Of a DNA stretch of 64,000 nucleotides, positions 48,062 through 60,538 are shown in pieces. The stretch spans positions 62,001 through 126,000 of the forward strand of contig CAJNYU010004668.1 in assembly GCA_905331475.1 (NCBI GenBank), in the 5' to 3' direction. The notes beneath the pieces were generated by a model. It did no database searches and was not told the DNA's origin. It saw only the letters and a program-made list of their open reading frames with translations. The stretch's first letter is position 1. Each line of letters begins with the position of its first letter. This stretch comes from Rotaria socialis. Taxonomy: Eukaryota > Rotifera > Eurotatoria > Philodinida > Philodinidae. Both the position numbers and the translations under genes were made by a program.

Positions 48062-51000
48062 TTATTTTGAATAAAAGTTCATTTTTAATAGAGGAATACG
48101 CCGCCGACCATGAAGTATTGCTTCTTTAAAACTTTTTTTAAAAATGGTTGATGGTAAAACAAACACAACGAATATAAGAATTGAGGGCATAAATGAAACA
48201 AAATAACCAATCAGATATAACCAAAAATGTTTCGATGATTTTTTACAATCCAATGTAAATGATATTATTAAACGAGGTAATGATAATAAAATAAGTATTA
48301 CAGGACTAATAAGAAGATGTTTATGTTGTTTTAATTTATTTTTAAATTGTTTCATATAAAGATTTTCAGTTTGTGTAATTCCTCTTTGACGACCAGTTGC
48401 TATTATGATGAAAATAGCTGAGAATAGATTAATAAAAAATGGTGTAAAAAAATGAAAAAATATTATAAATGAATTATAAATATGTAGAGACGATGAATAA
48501 AGAATTACACACCACGTACGTTCTTCTTTTTCATCATCGAATAAATGAAGATATGATAGTTGAGGAATAAGAAGTATAACATTAATAATTATCATAAAAA
48601 TAATTACCCATTTAGCTAGTTTTCTACTAGTTTTCTTATCAAAATAAACTCCTTTAAAAACGGCAAAAGCTCTTTCAGCAGCAACACAACCATTTAACCA
48701 ATTGTCTATGTATAAAAGAATTTTTAATAAAGGTTCAATTAACATACAATTTGAATAAAGAATTAATCGTTGTGCAAAAAAATCAATATAAGAAAAAATA
48801 AGAAACCAAAATTTTAATGTAAACAAAATTACAATCATCAATGAAGTTATCGATGAAGCAAGAAGGTACATTCCACAGCCAACTGCTTGAGATGTTTTAT
48901 TTTTAAATGTTATAATTGAAAAAATACCATTTATAATACCTATTGTAAACATAATCATTGTAATTAAAGCACTTAACTTTACTGAGAACGGTTGATCAAA
49001 TAGAAATATATTACGTTTTATTTCATAACCTAAAATTTCATCTAATGTTAAACCGAAACCTTTCGAATAAAATTGACATTGACTACCAAAGAAACATTCG
49101 TTGCAAACACAAATAACTGTCGATGGACAATTAGGATGATCTTGAAGACATTGTGCACCATTTGTACAATAGTTTGTTGATGGACATTCAAGATTTTTAT
49201 GACGATCAAATTTAACACAATTTGCATGATGATCATGGGTACATAAACATAAATACGTTTCGTCGATAAAACAATTCAAATCAAAATTAGTTTGACACGA
49301 AATATGATAAAATTTAATTCGATGAAATCGAGGCATTTTCATAATAGTAGAATTAAATATATGTTCTATGGAAAAACATTCTCGTCTAGGATTAATTGAC
49401 GTAAAAATATCAGACTTTGGAGATTGTTGAACTACGGCAAGATAGAATTTATCATTAGATTTAATTACCGCCATGTGATATGCAACTGAAATACGAAATG
49501 TTATAATACGTTGGAAAAGAGTTAACTTTTGAAGCATAATAGAAAACGTAGGTTCTGATTGTTCTGTAATAGTAAAGAAAAAAGCTGTTACATAAGATGG
49601 AATATCTAGATCCTCAAAAGATAAATCGAGTTTAACTTTAATATATTGACATTTAGATCCGAAATATTGATCAGGACAAATACAAGAATAATCATTGCCA
49701 GATACACTTAGATCAGTTGGAATACATTTACCATTATTTTCACAAGCATTTATTGTGCATAACGAGGTAAGAAGACATCGTGGTCCAAATTTAGTCATAG
49801 GACAAACACATATTGGTCGATTTTTGACTATACCAACACAGATTGAACCAACAGAACAACTTTTACAATTCATCGATATATTACATCGAACGCCTGACCA
49901 ACCAGAAAAACATCGACAAAAGTATATATCTTTATTTAAATATTTCATACATTCACCGTGTTCGCATGTGATTGAACAGTCGGATAGAATCGAAATGGGA
50001 TAAGAGGGAATGATAAGCAGTGTAACTAATCTATTAACAGGCAAAAATAGGAAAGGTACAGATAAATGCCAACTTCCACGATAAGTCATAGTATGCTTTT
50101 CAAATGTATGAATATGTATACTGTAATTCTTCGAGATAGTTTTTGGTCTTGTCGAATATAGAAGATAACGATTTAATTTAATTCCACAACTTCGACTTGG
50201 TGCATAATCAAACTGATCATATGAATCAACTTTTTGACGTTCATCATTGTCATCGATTAACATAACAACAATAGCATAAACATCATGTTTTTCAGCTCTA
50301 ATCAATCCTAATGTAAGACTCACTCTTTCATTTTGATATTGACAGAAATTACCGTAATAACTCGGTGGACACATACATCCATATGTAAATAGATCGTTGG
50401 CAAACCAAATACGAGTGGTAAGTCCTCGATGGCAATCCCGTGACAATGAATAATTCCTCGTTCGTGATTCGATCGTTTTAAAATTATTGTTATTATTGTT
50501 ATTATTATTATTATTATTATTAAATTGTTCTGTTGGCATAAAAGTCGAATCTTTAATTGCAGATAATGACGGAGGATAGACAAGTGCAGTACGAATAGAG
50601 AAATGTATGATTCTTCTTCTCTTATATTCACTTACTTGACAAAGAATATCTTCAATTAAACTTTGATTACTAGATGAATCTTCTTCACAGATAAATCGAT
50701 GATTTTTACAAAATTTTTCATCATCACCAAGTGGACATGATTGTATATTATTGCAAAGTTCTGATGCCGGTAAACATAGATCGCTATTTATACAACGAAA
50801 ACGTTCATAATCTTTCTTTAAAGGATACAATTGTCGACAAAAGTGAATCTCATCAGATGCTCCAAGACAATCATCAATACCATCACCGACTTGCTTGGCA
50901 GATAGACAAGTCAACGAATAGTTAGTTGGTGATATACATGGATGCATTTCAGAAGGACATACTTTAGGATGACAATTGTCTTCATCATCTCCATTTGGAC

Positions 51001-52954
51001 ATGCCCAGAAACCATCACATCTTGAATAAATATTATTACATGGCCAATAGTTACATTCAGATTCATCTGTATAACTTTGACCATTAAAATCTTCAAAGAA
51101 ATGTTCTTCAAAGCCGTCACAAAATATATGAAAAGGAACATTGTTATGATATTGATTTTGAGATTCTGGACAATCGTGAATCGAATGTAATGGTGATAAA
51201 CAAATACTTTGATTAGGACATTTAACTCTATATTTATCATTGATTAAGCAACTGAGTCGATTGTCTTCATCGTCACCCATACAACAATCTTTGTTTTCAT
51301 CAGCAATACGATGCTTCGAAATGTATTTAGCAGAATTTTGACAGTGATGAAGTAATGAATAATTGTGATAGATAGCTTTCTTATCAGAAAATGTGTGCAA
51401 GATTAAACAAGATGAAAAATAAGAATTAATTTCTAAAATCATATCAATCCAAGGATGTCCAGATATACTTGCTTGCAATTGTAATCGATAACTATGTAGA
51501 CATGTAAGATTTCTGTGAAAAAATGTTGGTATTATACAATCACAATGCAGTTGATCATAACAAATATAATCGGGCATTAGGAATGAACTTTGATTGAATT
51601 TTAGATCAGGTCGTTCATATAAAAAACGAAGATGACCAAAATGAACAGGTATTATTGGAAATTGAAAAATGATTTCACACGTTTGAAGAAATTTAATAAC
51701 TGAATCGTTCATTAGCCATGACTCACATGATATTCCATTGACTTCATTATTCAACATGGTAAGACAAATCATCATAATCCAACAATTGTTTGGCAAGTCA
51801 CCTTGCAAAGTCATCGATTTAATTAGTAGAGCATGACGTCCATTATGACATTTATCGAATTTTTGAACACATTGTCCATCACCACATGGAAATTGATGCC
51901 AATTCGTTCGACAAGCATGTTCTTCACAACGAAATGTTGGATCTTGAAAACAAGATCTTGGATATGCGACATCGGCTATCTCGTCGGATCGATCAAGACA
52001 ATCAGCATCACCTATACCATCGTTCCAAAACTCTTCTGGTATGCATAATCCATTATGACACCGATATTCAGTTTCACTGCATTCATTAATTTCCATGTCG
52101 AAACAGAATGCTTCATCGAGACCACCGTCAAGACAATCAACACGTCCATCGCATACTTCACGCCAATCGAGACATAGAGGTCCACCACGATCACATTTAA
52201 GATGAACATAACAAGGTAATGTGATTAAAATTTCAGATGATTCGGAATAAGATGCTTTTCTAAAAAATTCAGCTTCAACTATATTAGAAATGGATAGTTC
52301 TTCACTAAATTCAAATGAATATTGACATCGAAGACCAAACCATGGTTTTGTACAATTATAGAATAGTTCATTCGATAATAAAGATAGAGAAGAATTCGAT
52401 TCATCTAAATAGAATTGATACTGTTCAACAAGATCTATTGGAGCAGACCACGAAAGTAGTTGTTGTGTCGTAATATTATGACGACGTAATTCATCAAAAG
52501 TAAAAATGTGATCACTGAAACTTTTTAAATCTGAGATGAACATTCCTGTTTTATTGTCAGGACGAAAACAATATGGAATCGTGTTATCAATTATATTTGA
52601 TAGCTCTTGAAATGTTAGTTTTTCATACCGTACTCGATAGAATAGACAATCGTATTGCAAAGAAGTATCATCCATTGTTCGATCAGTATTGTAGAGATTT
52701 AATTGACAATGAATTAATGCCTGTTGACAGGAAATCAGTATAGAAAACTGTAAAATCATTTTGATTATTTCATATACTATTACTTTCATTGTCGTACACA
52801 TATTAGTAATGCCCACATATATGAGAAAGTTCAACTGAAGACAACGAATCAATCTACGTACTAAACACAGCGTTAACAATGAGTAGTATGCTGTACACTT
52901 TCCGACATGGATTGCTAGTACACGTTCACAAGCGGATGCAAATATCAATATCAT
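48062..52954 (-). CDS. large seven-helix receptor with LDLa and EGF-like ectodomain
   Basis: One uninterrupted 1,630-codon frame. Residues about 248-340 hold LDL-receptor class A repeats (LDWREVCDGRVDCLDGGLDE; CIPEEFWNDGIGDADCLDRS), with more around 345-372, 550-600, 640-662, 668-702 and 715-750. Residues 818-824 lie in an Asn run. EGF-like modules lie near 840-872, 990-1025, 1030-1060, 1066-1103 and 1257-1293. Seven hydrophobic helices run from about 1323 to 1600; helix 3 is followed by AAERAFAVFKG in the place of the DRY motif. The layout recalls snail GRL101-type receptors with LDLa ectodomains. The ligand is unknown. A 3' splice site (aataatctag) lies three bases before the first ATG, but a better signal peptide starts at Met56 or Met66 (MILQFSILISCQQALIHC). 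Confidence 0.85.
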   Translation of the reverse strand: MILIFASACERVLAIHVGKCTAYYSLLTLCLVRRLIRCLQLNFLIYVGITNMCTTMKVIVYEIIKMILQFSILISCQQALIHCQLNLYNTDRTMDDTSLQYDCLFYRVRYEKLTFQELSNIIDNTIPYCFRPDNKTGMFISDLKSFSDHIFTFDELRRHNITTQQLLSWSAPIDLVEQYQFYLDESNSSLSLLSNELFYNCTKPWFGLRCQYSFEFSEELSISNIVEAEFFRKASYSESSEILITLPCYVHLKCDRGGPLCLDWREVCDGRVDCLDGGLDEAFCFDMEINECSETEYRCHNGLCIPEEFWNDGIGDADCLDRSDEIADVAYPRSCFQDPTFRCEEHACRTNWHQFPCGDGQCVQKFDKCHNGRHALLIKSMTLQGDLPNNCWIMMICLTMLNNEVNGISCESWLMNDSVIKFLQTCEIIFQFPIIPVHFGHLRFLYERPDLKFNQSSFLMPDYICYDQLHCDCIIPTFFHRNLTCLHSYRLQLQASISGHPWIDMILEINSYFSSCLILHTFSDKKAIYHNYSLLHHCQNSAKYISKHRIADENKDCCMGDDEDNRLSCLINDKYRVKCPNQSICLSPLHSIHDCPESQNQYHNNVPFHIFCDGFEEHFFEDFNGQSYTDESECNYWPCNNIYSRCDGFWACPNGDDEDNCHPKVCPSEMHPCISPTNYSLTCLSAKQVGDGIDDCLGASDEIHFCRQLYPLKKDYERFRCINSDLCLPASELCNNIQSCPLGDDEKFCKNHRFICEEDSSSNQSLIEDILCQVSEYKRRRIIHFSIRTALVYPPSLSAIKDSTFMPTEQFNNNNNNNNNNNNNFKTIESRTRNYSLSRDCHRGLTTRIWFANDLFTYGCMCPPSYYGNFCQYQNERVSLTLGLIRAEKHDVYAIVVMLIDDNDERQKVDSYDQFDYAPSRSCGIKLNRYLLYSTRPKTISKNYSIHIHTFEKHTMTYRGSWHLSVPFLFLPVNRLVTLLIIPSYPISILSDCSITCEHGECMKYLNKDIYFCRCFSGWSGVRCNISMNCKSCSVGSICVGIVKNRPICVCPMTKFGPRCLLTSLCTINACENNGKCIPTDLSVSGNDYSCICPDQYFGSKCQYIKVKLDLSFEDLDIPSYVTAFFFTITEQSEPTFSIMLQKLTLFQRIITFRISVAYHMAVIKSNDKFYLAVVQQSPKSDIFTSINPRRECFSIEHIFNSTIMKMPRFHRIKFYHISCQTNFDLNCFIDETYLCLCTHDHHANCVKFDRHKNLECPSTNYCTNGAQCLQDHPNCPSTVICVCNECFFGSQCQFYSKGFGLTLDEILGYEIKRNIFLFDQPFSVKLSALITMIMFTIGIINGIFSIITFKNKTSQAVGCGMYLLASSITSLMIVILFTLKFWFLIFSYIDFFAQRLILYSNCMLIEPLLKILLYIDNWLNGCVAAERAFAVFKGVYFDKKTSRKLAKWVIIFMIIINVILLIPQLSYLHLFDDEKEERTWCVILYSSSLHIYNSFIIFFHFFTPFFINLFSAIFIIIATGRQRGITQTENLYMKQFKNKLKQHKHLLISPVILILLSLPRLIISFTLDCKKSSKHFWLYLIGYFVSFMPSILIFVVFVLPSTIFKKSFKEAILHGRRRIPLLKMNFYSK
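50485..50523. repeat. (ATT)n microsatellite inside the receptor gene
   Basis: Encodes a run of about 13 Asn on the minus strand, between the LDLa and EGF-like parts of the receptor. Being trinucleotide, its length can vary without changing frame. Confidence 0.9.
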
Positions 52955-55777
52955 TTGCTAGATTATTTTACAACAATCTAGTGTAATTTCTTTCCTTCTT
53001 CAAAGTTAAATACGTGATAGAAAAAGTTCAAACATTGATTACATCATATTTCATACCTTTATATTTTCCAAATTACGAGTTATGTAGAACACAAATTATC
53101 TAAAATGATGATTTTTCGTTCAAGCTGGACGATTGATAAAATATTAATGGTTTAATATTGTTGAGAATAATCTGAGTTACAATATTAACGTCTTGTTCTT
53201 CTACAAATAAATTACTTTTAATTTTGAACAAAATTTGATAATTTCGATTGAGAACCTTTCGTATTCTGTTCGTCGTGATTGATATGTAATCAGTTCTGTA
53301 ACATACGTAAATGGCATATATCATCTTAATTGAATTTCAATCGATTTCATTTTACTTCAGAATTCTTGGTGCAGATATTTCTCGTTTCGATTCATTTACT
53401 CATATAGTTACTGCGAACTTTATTTATTACATCACAAATGAGTACAACAGACTCAGAAAACAAATCGATAATTATTGTCTCGTATCGACCTCGAATAAAA
53501 AATATCAACGAAAGTTTGTTTCCTATAAGTAAAAGATCTTATTTCTAGAAAAAAATATGCGCATTGTGACGGACAATTATGTCATCGTAAACAATATGAA
53601 TACAAACCAGATATGTTCACTGACACTGGATATCAATAAGCTTTTTGAATGATATAATAAATGCCAAAACCAAAACCAACAGAGTGAAAAGAAAATGTCG
53701 AAGATTAATACTATCCAAGGAAATATGGAATGGTAGGTACATTTAAAATGAATTCGGTTATGTTAGCATACAACAGTTTAGATTATTTAGATGTATGTAA
53801 TGATGTGAGATGTGAGTATTGATATGAATATTGTTTGTAGCACCTAGGACTACTCTGGAGTCATATCCAATCAGATCCGATTCTGAATAAGTATATGGAT
53901 ACAACACAGTTGAGTTGTACTGAGGAAATCTTAGATTCAATTAGCTTTAATGAAGAGTGTAGGTGTAAATGTATGAATGACACGCATACACATCCAACAT
54001 TAAGATTGATATATCGCACTCATTACACACTCACAAACTGTTATTCTTCATATAATTACCAATATCAAACTATTAACATCTGTATATCTAATATGGTATT
54101 TGTCAGAAGCTGAAGAATATGAGTTGAATTTTGCAGCTATGCAGAGGTAGAAATGATTAATACAGGAATGTATCTGACTTTTCTAGAATAAAATAAATTG
54201 AAAAATGCCGCAACGTGCCCTATTGATCGATCCGACTAGATTAGTAAGACTTAGGATGCTATGATGTACAGAAAAAGTCTTGTTGGTTGGATTGTGGCAC
54301 GTAGAATATATGTATATAGCAGTCACATCTACACACACCCGTCACAATATGACTACACGGGATAAGTTGCAAAATAAAAGGTTTTCTATTTTAACATAGC
54401 CGATAAAAAACCTTTCATATGCTATTCATGGAGACATCATTCAACTTCATGCGACCTGTTGATAACAATATTCTTTGATTTGATCTATTTCTGGTTTATT
54501 ATTTTAAATCTTCAATAGGAGTATAAATGATCTTACTAGATTTTGGATAAGATACAATACCTAGGGGAGAGTCTTGAAAGAATTATTTCTCTATTCTTGA
54601 TGATAGAGTTTGGTATTGGTCTCATGCGAACATCGTTTGTTTATTCAAGTAGAAGAACATAGGATGCATCAATTAATCCTTAAAATGAACAGTCATCTTT
54701 CAATTAGAGTCAGTCAGGTAAGATTTCGGGGTTTGAAATTTTGTATTGGCCTAGTCGCACTGGAAGAATTTTCAATAAATAGAATGAAAATTTGCGTTCT
54801 AAAAATATGGAACCGACGAGGTCTACTTTCAACCTTATCAAAAAACCCTAAAATACTGGCTATTGAATAGGATAGCTAAGGTTTTCGCTAAGAACATAAT
54901 ATAAAAACATGAACGTTCATCATCTTTTGCTTAGTAGTGTTTGATTTGTACTTATTATATGAATTTTACTACTATTTTCTTTACTGGATACAGTTTTTGA
55001 TCGACACGATAGATTAATATGGTGTCCATAAGCATTTTTAAGTTCGATATTTTTCCTTTCTATATGTTCTTTCGACAGTTCTTTTTCTATATTCTTCCGT
55101 TGAACTTATTGATTTTGGTGAACTTTTCTCATGCTTTTCTTTCGTAAACACATTCATACTTCACGTTCTCAAAACTCATACAAAAAACAACAACAACAAA
55201 ACGAAACGTAACTGACGTGAGAGTTTTGATTTAATTTCGATTTCAATACATCTCTTTTCCAAGTGTATCTTTTCTAACAAATGGACAAGTAGCTGACGGA
55301 TAAATATGCTTATTTCTATTAAAAACTAGGCTGCAGAATAAGCTGAATAGTAACTATTTGTTCATTTTTGATACAATAATTTCATAGACATTAGTTGTTT
55401 AGCAAAAAAACATTCTTTGTAAAATGATCCAAGATGGATGAAAAAATATGGATTGAAATCGATGGGAAAAATCATTTCTTGAAATTAGGCGTTAAGTATG
55501 ATATTCATGAGAGGTGTCGAGTTTCAATAATGACGTCATTGCTTTTGATAGCATATTCTTAGTAAGAAAAAATATAAATGCTTGATAAGGGAATATTTTT
55601 CTGCTATTCCCTTTCTCCTCTGTTGTAAAAGACTCAAATAAGTTATCCCGGTAAAAAACCCGAGCAAATTTTATTCCCTCTTGCATAATTTCCAACTATA
55701 TTGCTTCACATTTTTTATTCTTTGCTACATAGAAGATTGTATTGTTTTTTGTTTCAGAACATCGTTTCATAATCAAC
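52955..55777. other. no gene supported
   Basis: Long AT-rich gap. Frames at 53311-53532, 53895-54113 and 54610-54870 have no domain or splice support. Confidence 0.45.
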
Positions 55778-56200
55778 ATGGCTTTTACTAAACGTCTTGC
55801 GATTCATTTTCGTAGTATACAAAATAACCCACCCCTATTATGTTATGCAGAACCCGAAGATCCCAGTAAAACGATGGCTCATTGGATTGAAGAGTCAAAA
55901 GACATGCCGTATGCTGAAGGCAAATTTCATTTGACGATTGGCTTTCCTACAGACTTTCCATTGATACCACCCACAATTCATTTTATCACACCAGTTTTTC
56001 ATCCAAATATCAGTGCAAACGGTGAAATCTGTTTGGATATTCTATTATTCACAATGGTCTCCAGCGCTAACTCTACGTGGCCTCCTCAGTCTTTATGTTC
56101 GCTATTGACAGATCCGAATACAGAACATGAACTTAATAGAGATGCACTAAAGCTCTATCGAACAGATAAAACAAAATATGATAATACAGTAAGAGCTTAG
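55778..56200 (+). CDS. UBE2D-like ubiquitin-conjugating enzyme, paralogue 1 (altered)
   Basis: A 140-residue E2 of the UBE2D (Ubc4/5) type. The HPN motif (FHPNISANGE) and the catalytic Cys85 in EICLDIL are in their usual places. Two features are odd. Between about 56044 and 56090 the expected family sequence (QWSPALT..LLSL) is found in another frame, so the encoded segment LLFTMVSSANSTWPPQS is unlike any E2; a +1 and a -1 shift appear to cancel. The protein also stops about 12 residues before its paralogues, at TAG, after which family-like codons (KEYGM) continue. The start is the ATG 16 bases after the acceptor tttgtttcag. It is either a diverged functional E2 or an early pseudogene. Confidence 0.75.
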   Translation: MAFTKRLAIHFRSIQNNPPLLCYAEPEDPSKTMAHWIEESKDMPYAEGKFHLTIGFPTDFPLIPPTIHFITPVFHPNISANGEICLDILLFTMVSSANSTWPPQSLCSLLTDPNTEHELNRDALKLYRTDKTKYDNTVRA

Positions 56201-56771
56201 ATAAAGGAATATGGTATGGATAGTAGGAATGCAAAACGCTGATAAATTCACGCTGTATAATAACGTGTTTATTTAAGTTATAAAACTAGGACTCAAAGAA
56301 ATCAGTTAACTCGCTCATATTTCTCATTATGTTCAATTGAGGCAATCTTTTTTTAAGGAAGATCGTTTTTGAAAATAAATAAATAGTAAAAATAACATTA
56401 GAAAACATGCACTATAAGACATTGTTAATGCATGTCTATAATCAACAGAATATGAGAAAGGGATAGTACGTCATTGAATCTACGATGAATTTTGCTGATC
56501 AAAAGTGATTTTAGTCAATGAGATTAAAACAAGATATCGAACCTTTTTAAATAACCTTTAAGAAAGAAATCTTTTTCATTGTATAATTAGATTAAAGTGA
56601 ATAATGAAGATTATTCTCTTAAATCAGATGTCACTTTCTTGTTAAACTACTGAATTTCGATCATTTCAATTGGTAGAATGGAGTAGAATTTATTTTTCGG
56701 TTTTTATTATCAAATAATTTGAGAAAAAATTACCATAATAAATCATTATATTTTTTTTTCTCGTTTGGGTA
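56201..56771. other. intergenic, no gene seen
   Basis: AT-rich gap between the convergent E2 and phosphatase genes. Confidence 0.5.
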
Positions 56772-57729
56772 TCACATTTTAGTTTCATGCTCAATTTTTC
56801 CATTATTCTTAAGATACATTTCATCGAGAATAATACGAATTTGATCGAATTGAGCTACAATAATTAATTAAAAGAATACGTCAACATAAATTTAAGAATA
56901 TACATACATTGAGCCTCAGGACTTGGAATTCCATTCGTACGAATGCGTTGATCATGCAAACGACGATTCATGGATATAGCTTCTTTACCTAAGGTGGAAA
57001 TGAAGAAAAGTTATGATATAGACTTTGAAATGTTTATTGCGTGAAATCATACTATTCAAGTTAAATAGAATTCCAATCATAATTGAAATAATTGTTCCTG
57101 TTCGACCATGACCACCCCTAAATCATTTAATCATGCAATTTTATTTTCTATTAATATGGATGATTACCAACAATGAACAAGAACAACTTGTCCTCGTTTA
57201 ACTCTATCGCAAAGTTCAAGACAAAAATCGAGCACACATTGATTATCTTGATGTACAGATTGGTCTCGAATTGGAAATGAAACAAATTCAATTTCACGAT
57301 TTTCTAAATCAGTAGAGATATGTAAAAATTTGTTTTATTTTTTTGAAAACCTCATATATATATATATATAAGAAAAACAAAATTCCAGATCTTATTATTT
57401 TAAGTTTACATAAATCAAGATACCTTCTTTAGCATATTGAAGCATAATATCTTGATAAGGTGTAAATGCTTTTAACTCTTCAATTTCCATAATATTAACT
57501 ATAACTTGAACACCAGCATCAAAAATTTCACGTGTTAGGAGTTTATGAGAGCTTGGATTCTTTTCACCGGGATATGCACTTGCCAATAAAAGTTTGGGAA
57601 TAACTAGATGAAATATAATTGAAAAAAATACATTATTAAAATTTACTAATTACCCCAATGTGAAAACGGTGTCGGACCACGTGCAGATTCATCAACTGGA
57701 TTTAATACTAAATTTTGTATTGATGTCAT
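56772..57729 (-). CDS. protein tyrosine / dual-specificity phosphatase
   Basis: Six exons (57729-57654, 57603-57424, 57304-57169, 57117-57053, 56988-56908, 56854-56772) join in frame to 206 residues. The CX5R P-loop is VHCWGGHGRTG (catalytic Cys and Arg, with the Thr expected after Arg), split by an intron between Cys and the rest. The general-acid Asp lies in SFPIRDQSV, upstream as expected. The front carries PKLLLASAYPGEKN and IFDAGVQVIVNIMEIEEL, a typical DSP fold start. The P-loop with Trp-Gly-Gly is commoner in bacterial and algal enzymes than in animal DUSPs. A 3' splice site (ttgcttacag) ends two bases before the ATG. The substrate is unknown. Confidence 0.85.
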
Positions 57730-58129
57730 TACTGTAAGCAAAGGAAAGAAAAGAGAAAAATAAATAGATCTCGACTTAAATATGTTATTCTCTATTAATG
57801 AAGTAAGTGTAAACCAAAAATTAAGAAAAAAACAGTCCGTTTTTCTTTTCTTTGCTGTTCTTCTTTACTGAATGACAAATACAAAATGGCATGATCAAAA
57901 CAGAAAAACATGCGTTTTTCTTTTTCACATATGCTGAAATATATTCATATTGTTTGACAAATACTTTAAAAGTACGTACGGTATGCTTTTATGAAATTCA
58001 GAAGTATAAGTAATTTTGTTAGGTTACAGATTTACATTTTGTTTAATTAATAAAATCATGGAAAATCAAAATTAATTATATTCATTGTATGGATGAGAGA
58101 TATTTATAAATATTTCAGATCTGAGATAG
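57730..58129. other. intergenic, probable divergent promoter
   Basis: 400 bp between the phosphatase and the second E2 gene, which are transcribed apart. No distinct motif is recognised. Confidence 0.4.
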
Positions 58130-59738
<1,609 letters not shown>

Positions 59739-60067
59739 ATGATCTTAACTCAATGGGAGTCTTTTCCACTCGATATACAGACTGATCATTACTTGTTATT
59801 CTAGAGTGAATGTTAAAGAGATTATCGAGTTTTTTGTTTTAATGTTTCGGAAACATTCTAGATATATATGGTCTATAGTTTATTGTGATGGTGTCTATAA
59901 ACCATTTTTACGTGAAGTATTTATGGTTCTACTTGTATTTCTCATTTAGAGCTTCTAGTTTTCAAAAAAAAGTAGCAAGTATTTTTATCTTTATATACTG
60001 TTTGAATGTGTGAATATCGATGATGATAATAGTTTTATTTACTTTAGAGTAAAATTGACTATTTTCA

Positions 60068-60538
60068 ATGAGTCTTGCACGACGTCTTACTCAACAGTAT
60101 AATGACATGAAGAAAAATCCATCCCTTCTTTATTATGCAAAACCTGAAGATCCAATCAAAGACATGACACATTGAACTGGTTGCATTGAAGGGCCAAAAG
60201 ACACACCATATGATGGTGGAATATTTCGATTGACTATTGATTTTTCTTTAGATTTTTCATTTCAGCCGCCTCAGATTCAGTTTACCGTAACTCTTTGTCA
60301 TCCAAATATTTGTACAACAGGAGAAATCCGTTTGGATGTTCTTCATTCGCAATGGTCTCCTATAATAACAATACGTAATCTTCTGATATGGTTATGTTCG
60401 CTACTAACAGATCCTAATCCAGAACGTGGTCTCAACCAAGAAACTTTGAATTTCTATCGAACGAATCAAGATAAATTTAGTCAGACAGCTAAAGAATGCA
60501 CAAAACATTATGCAATAGAGAACAAAGTATTTGAATAA
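60068..60538 (+). pseudogene. UBE2D-like ubiquitin-conjugating enzyme, paralogue 3 (decayed)
   Basis: A 157-codon frame aligns throughout with the other two E2 genes ([52 protein letters not shown]). It has an in-frame TGA at 60173-60175 where paralogue 1 has Trp (HW), and the catalytic Cys is Arg (CGT at 60329-60331; EIRLDVL). The rest is well kept, so loss is recent or the Cys-less product has another use. An acceptor (tttactttag) lies upstream of the ATG. Confidence 0.8.

Noticed and set aside
53100-54870. Several 60-86-codon frames
   Set aside because: No protein-like pattern, no splice context, and different strands overlap; treated as noise.
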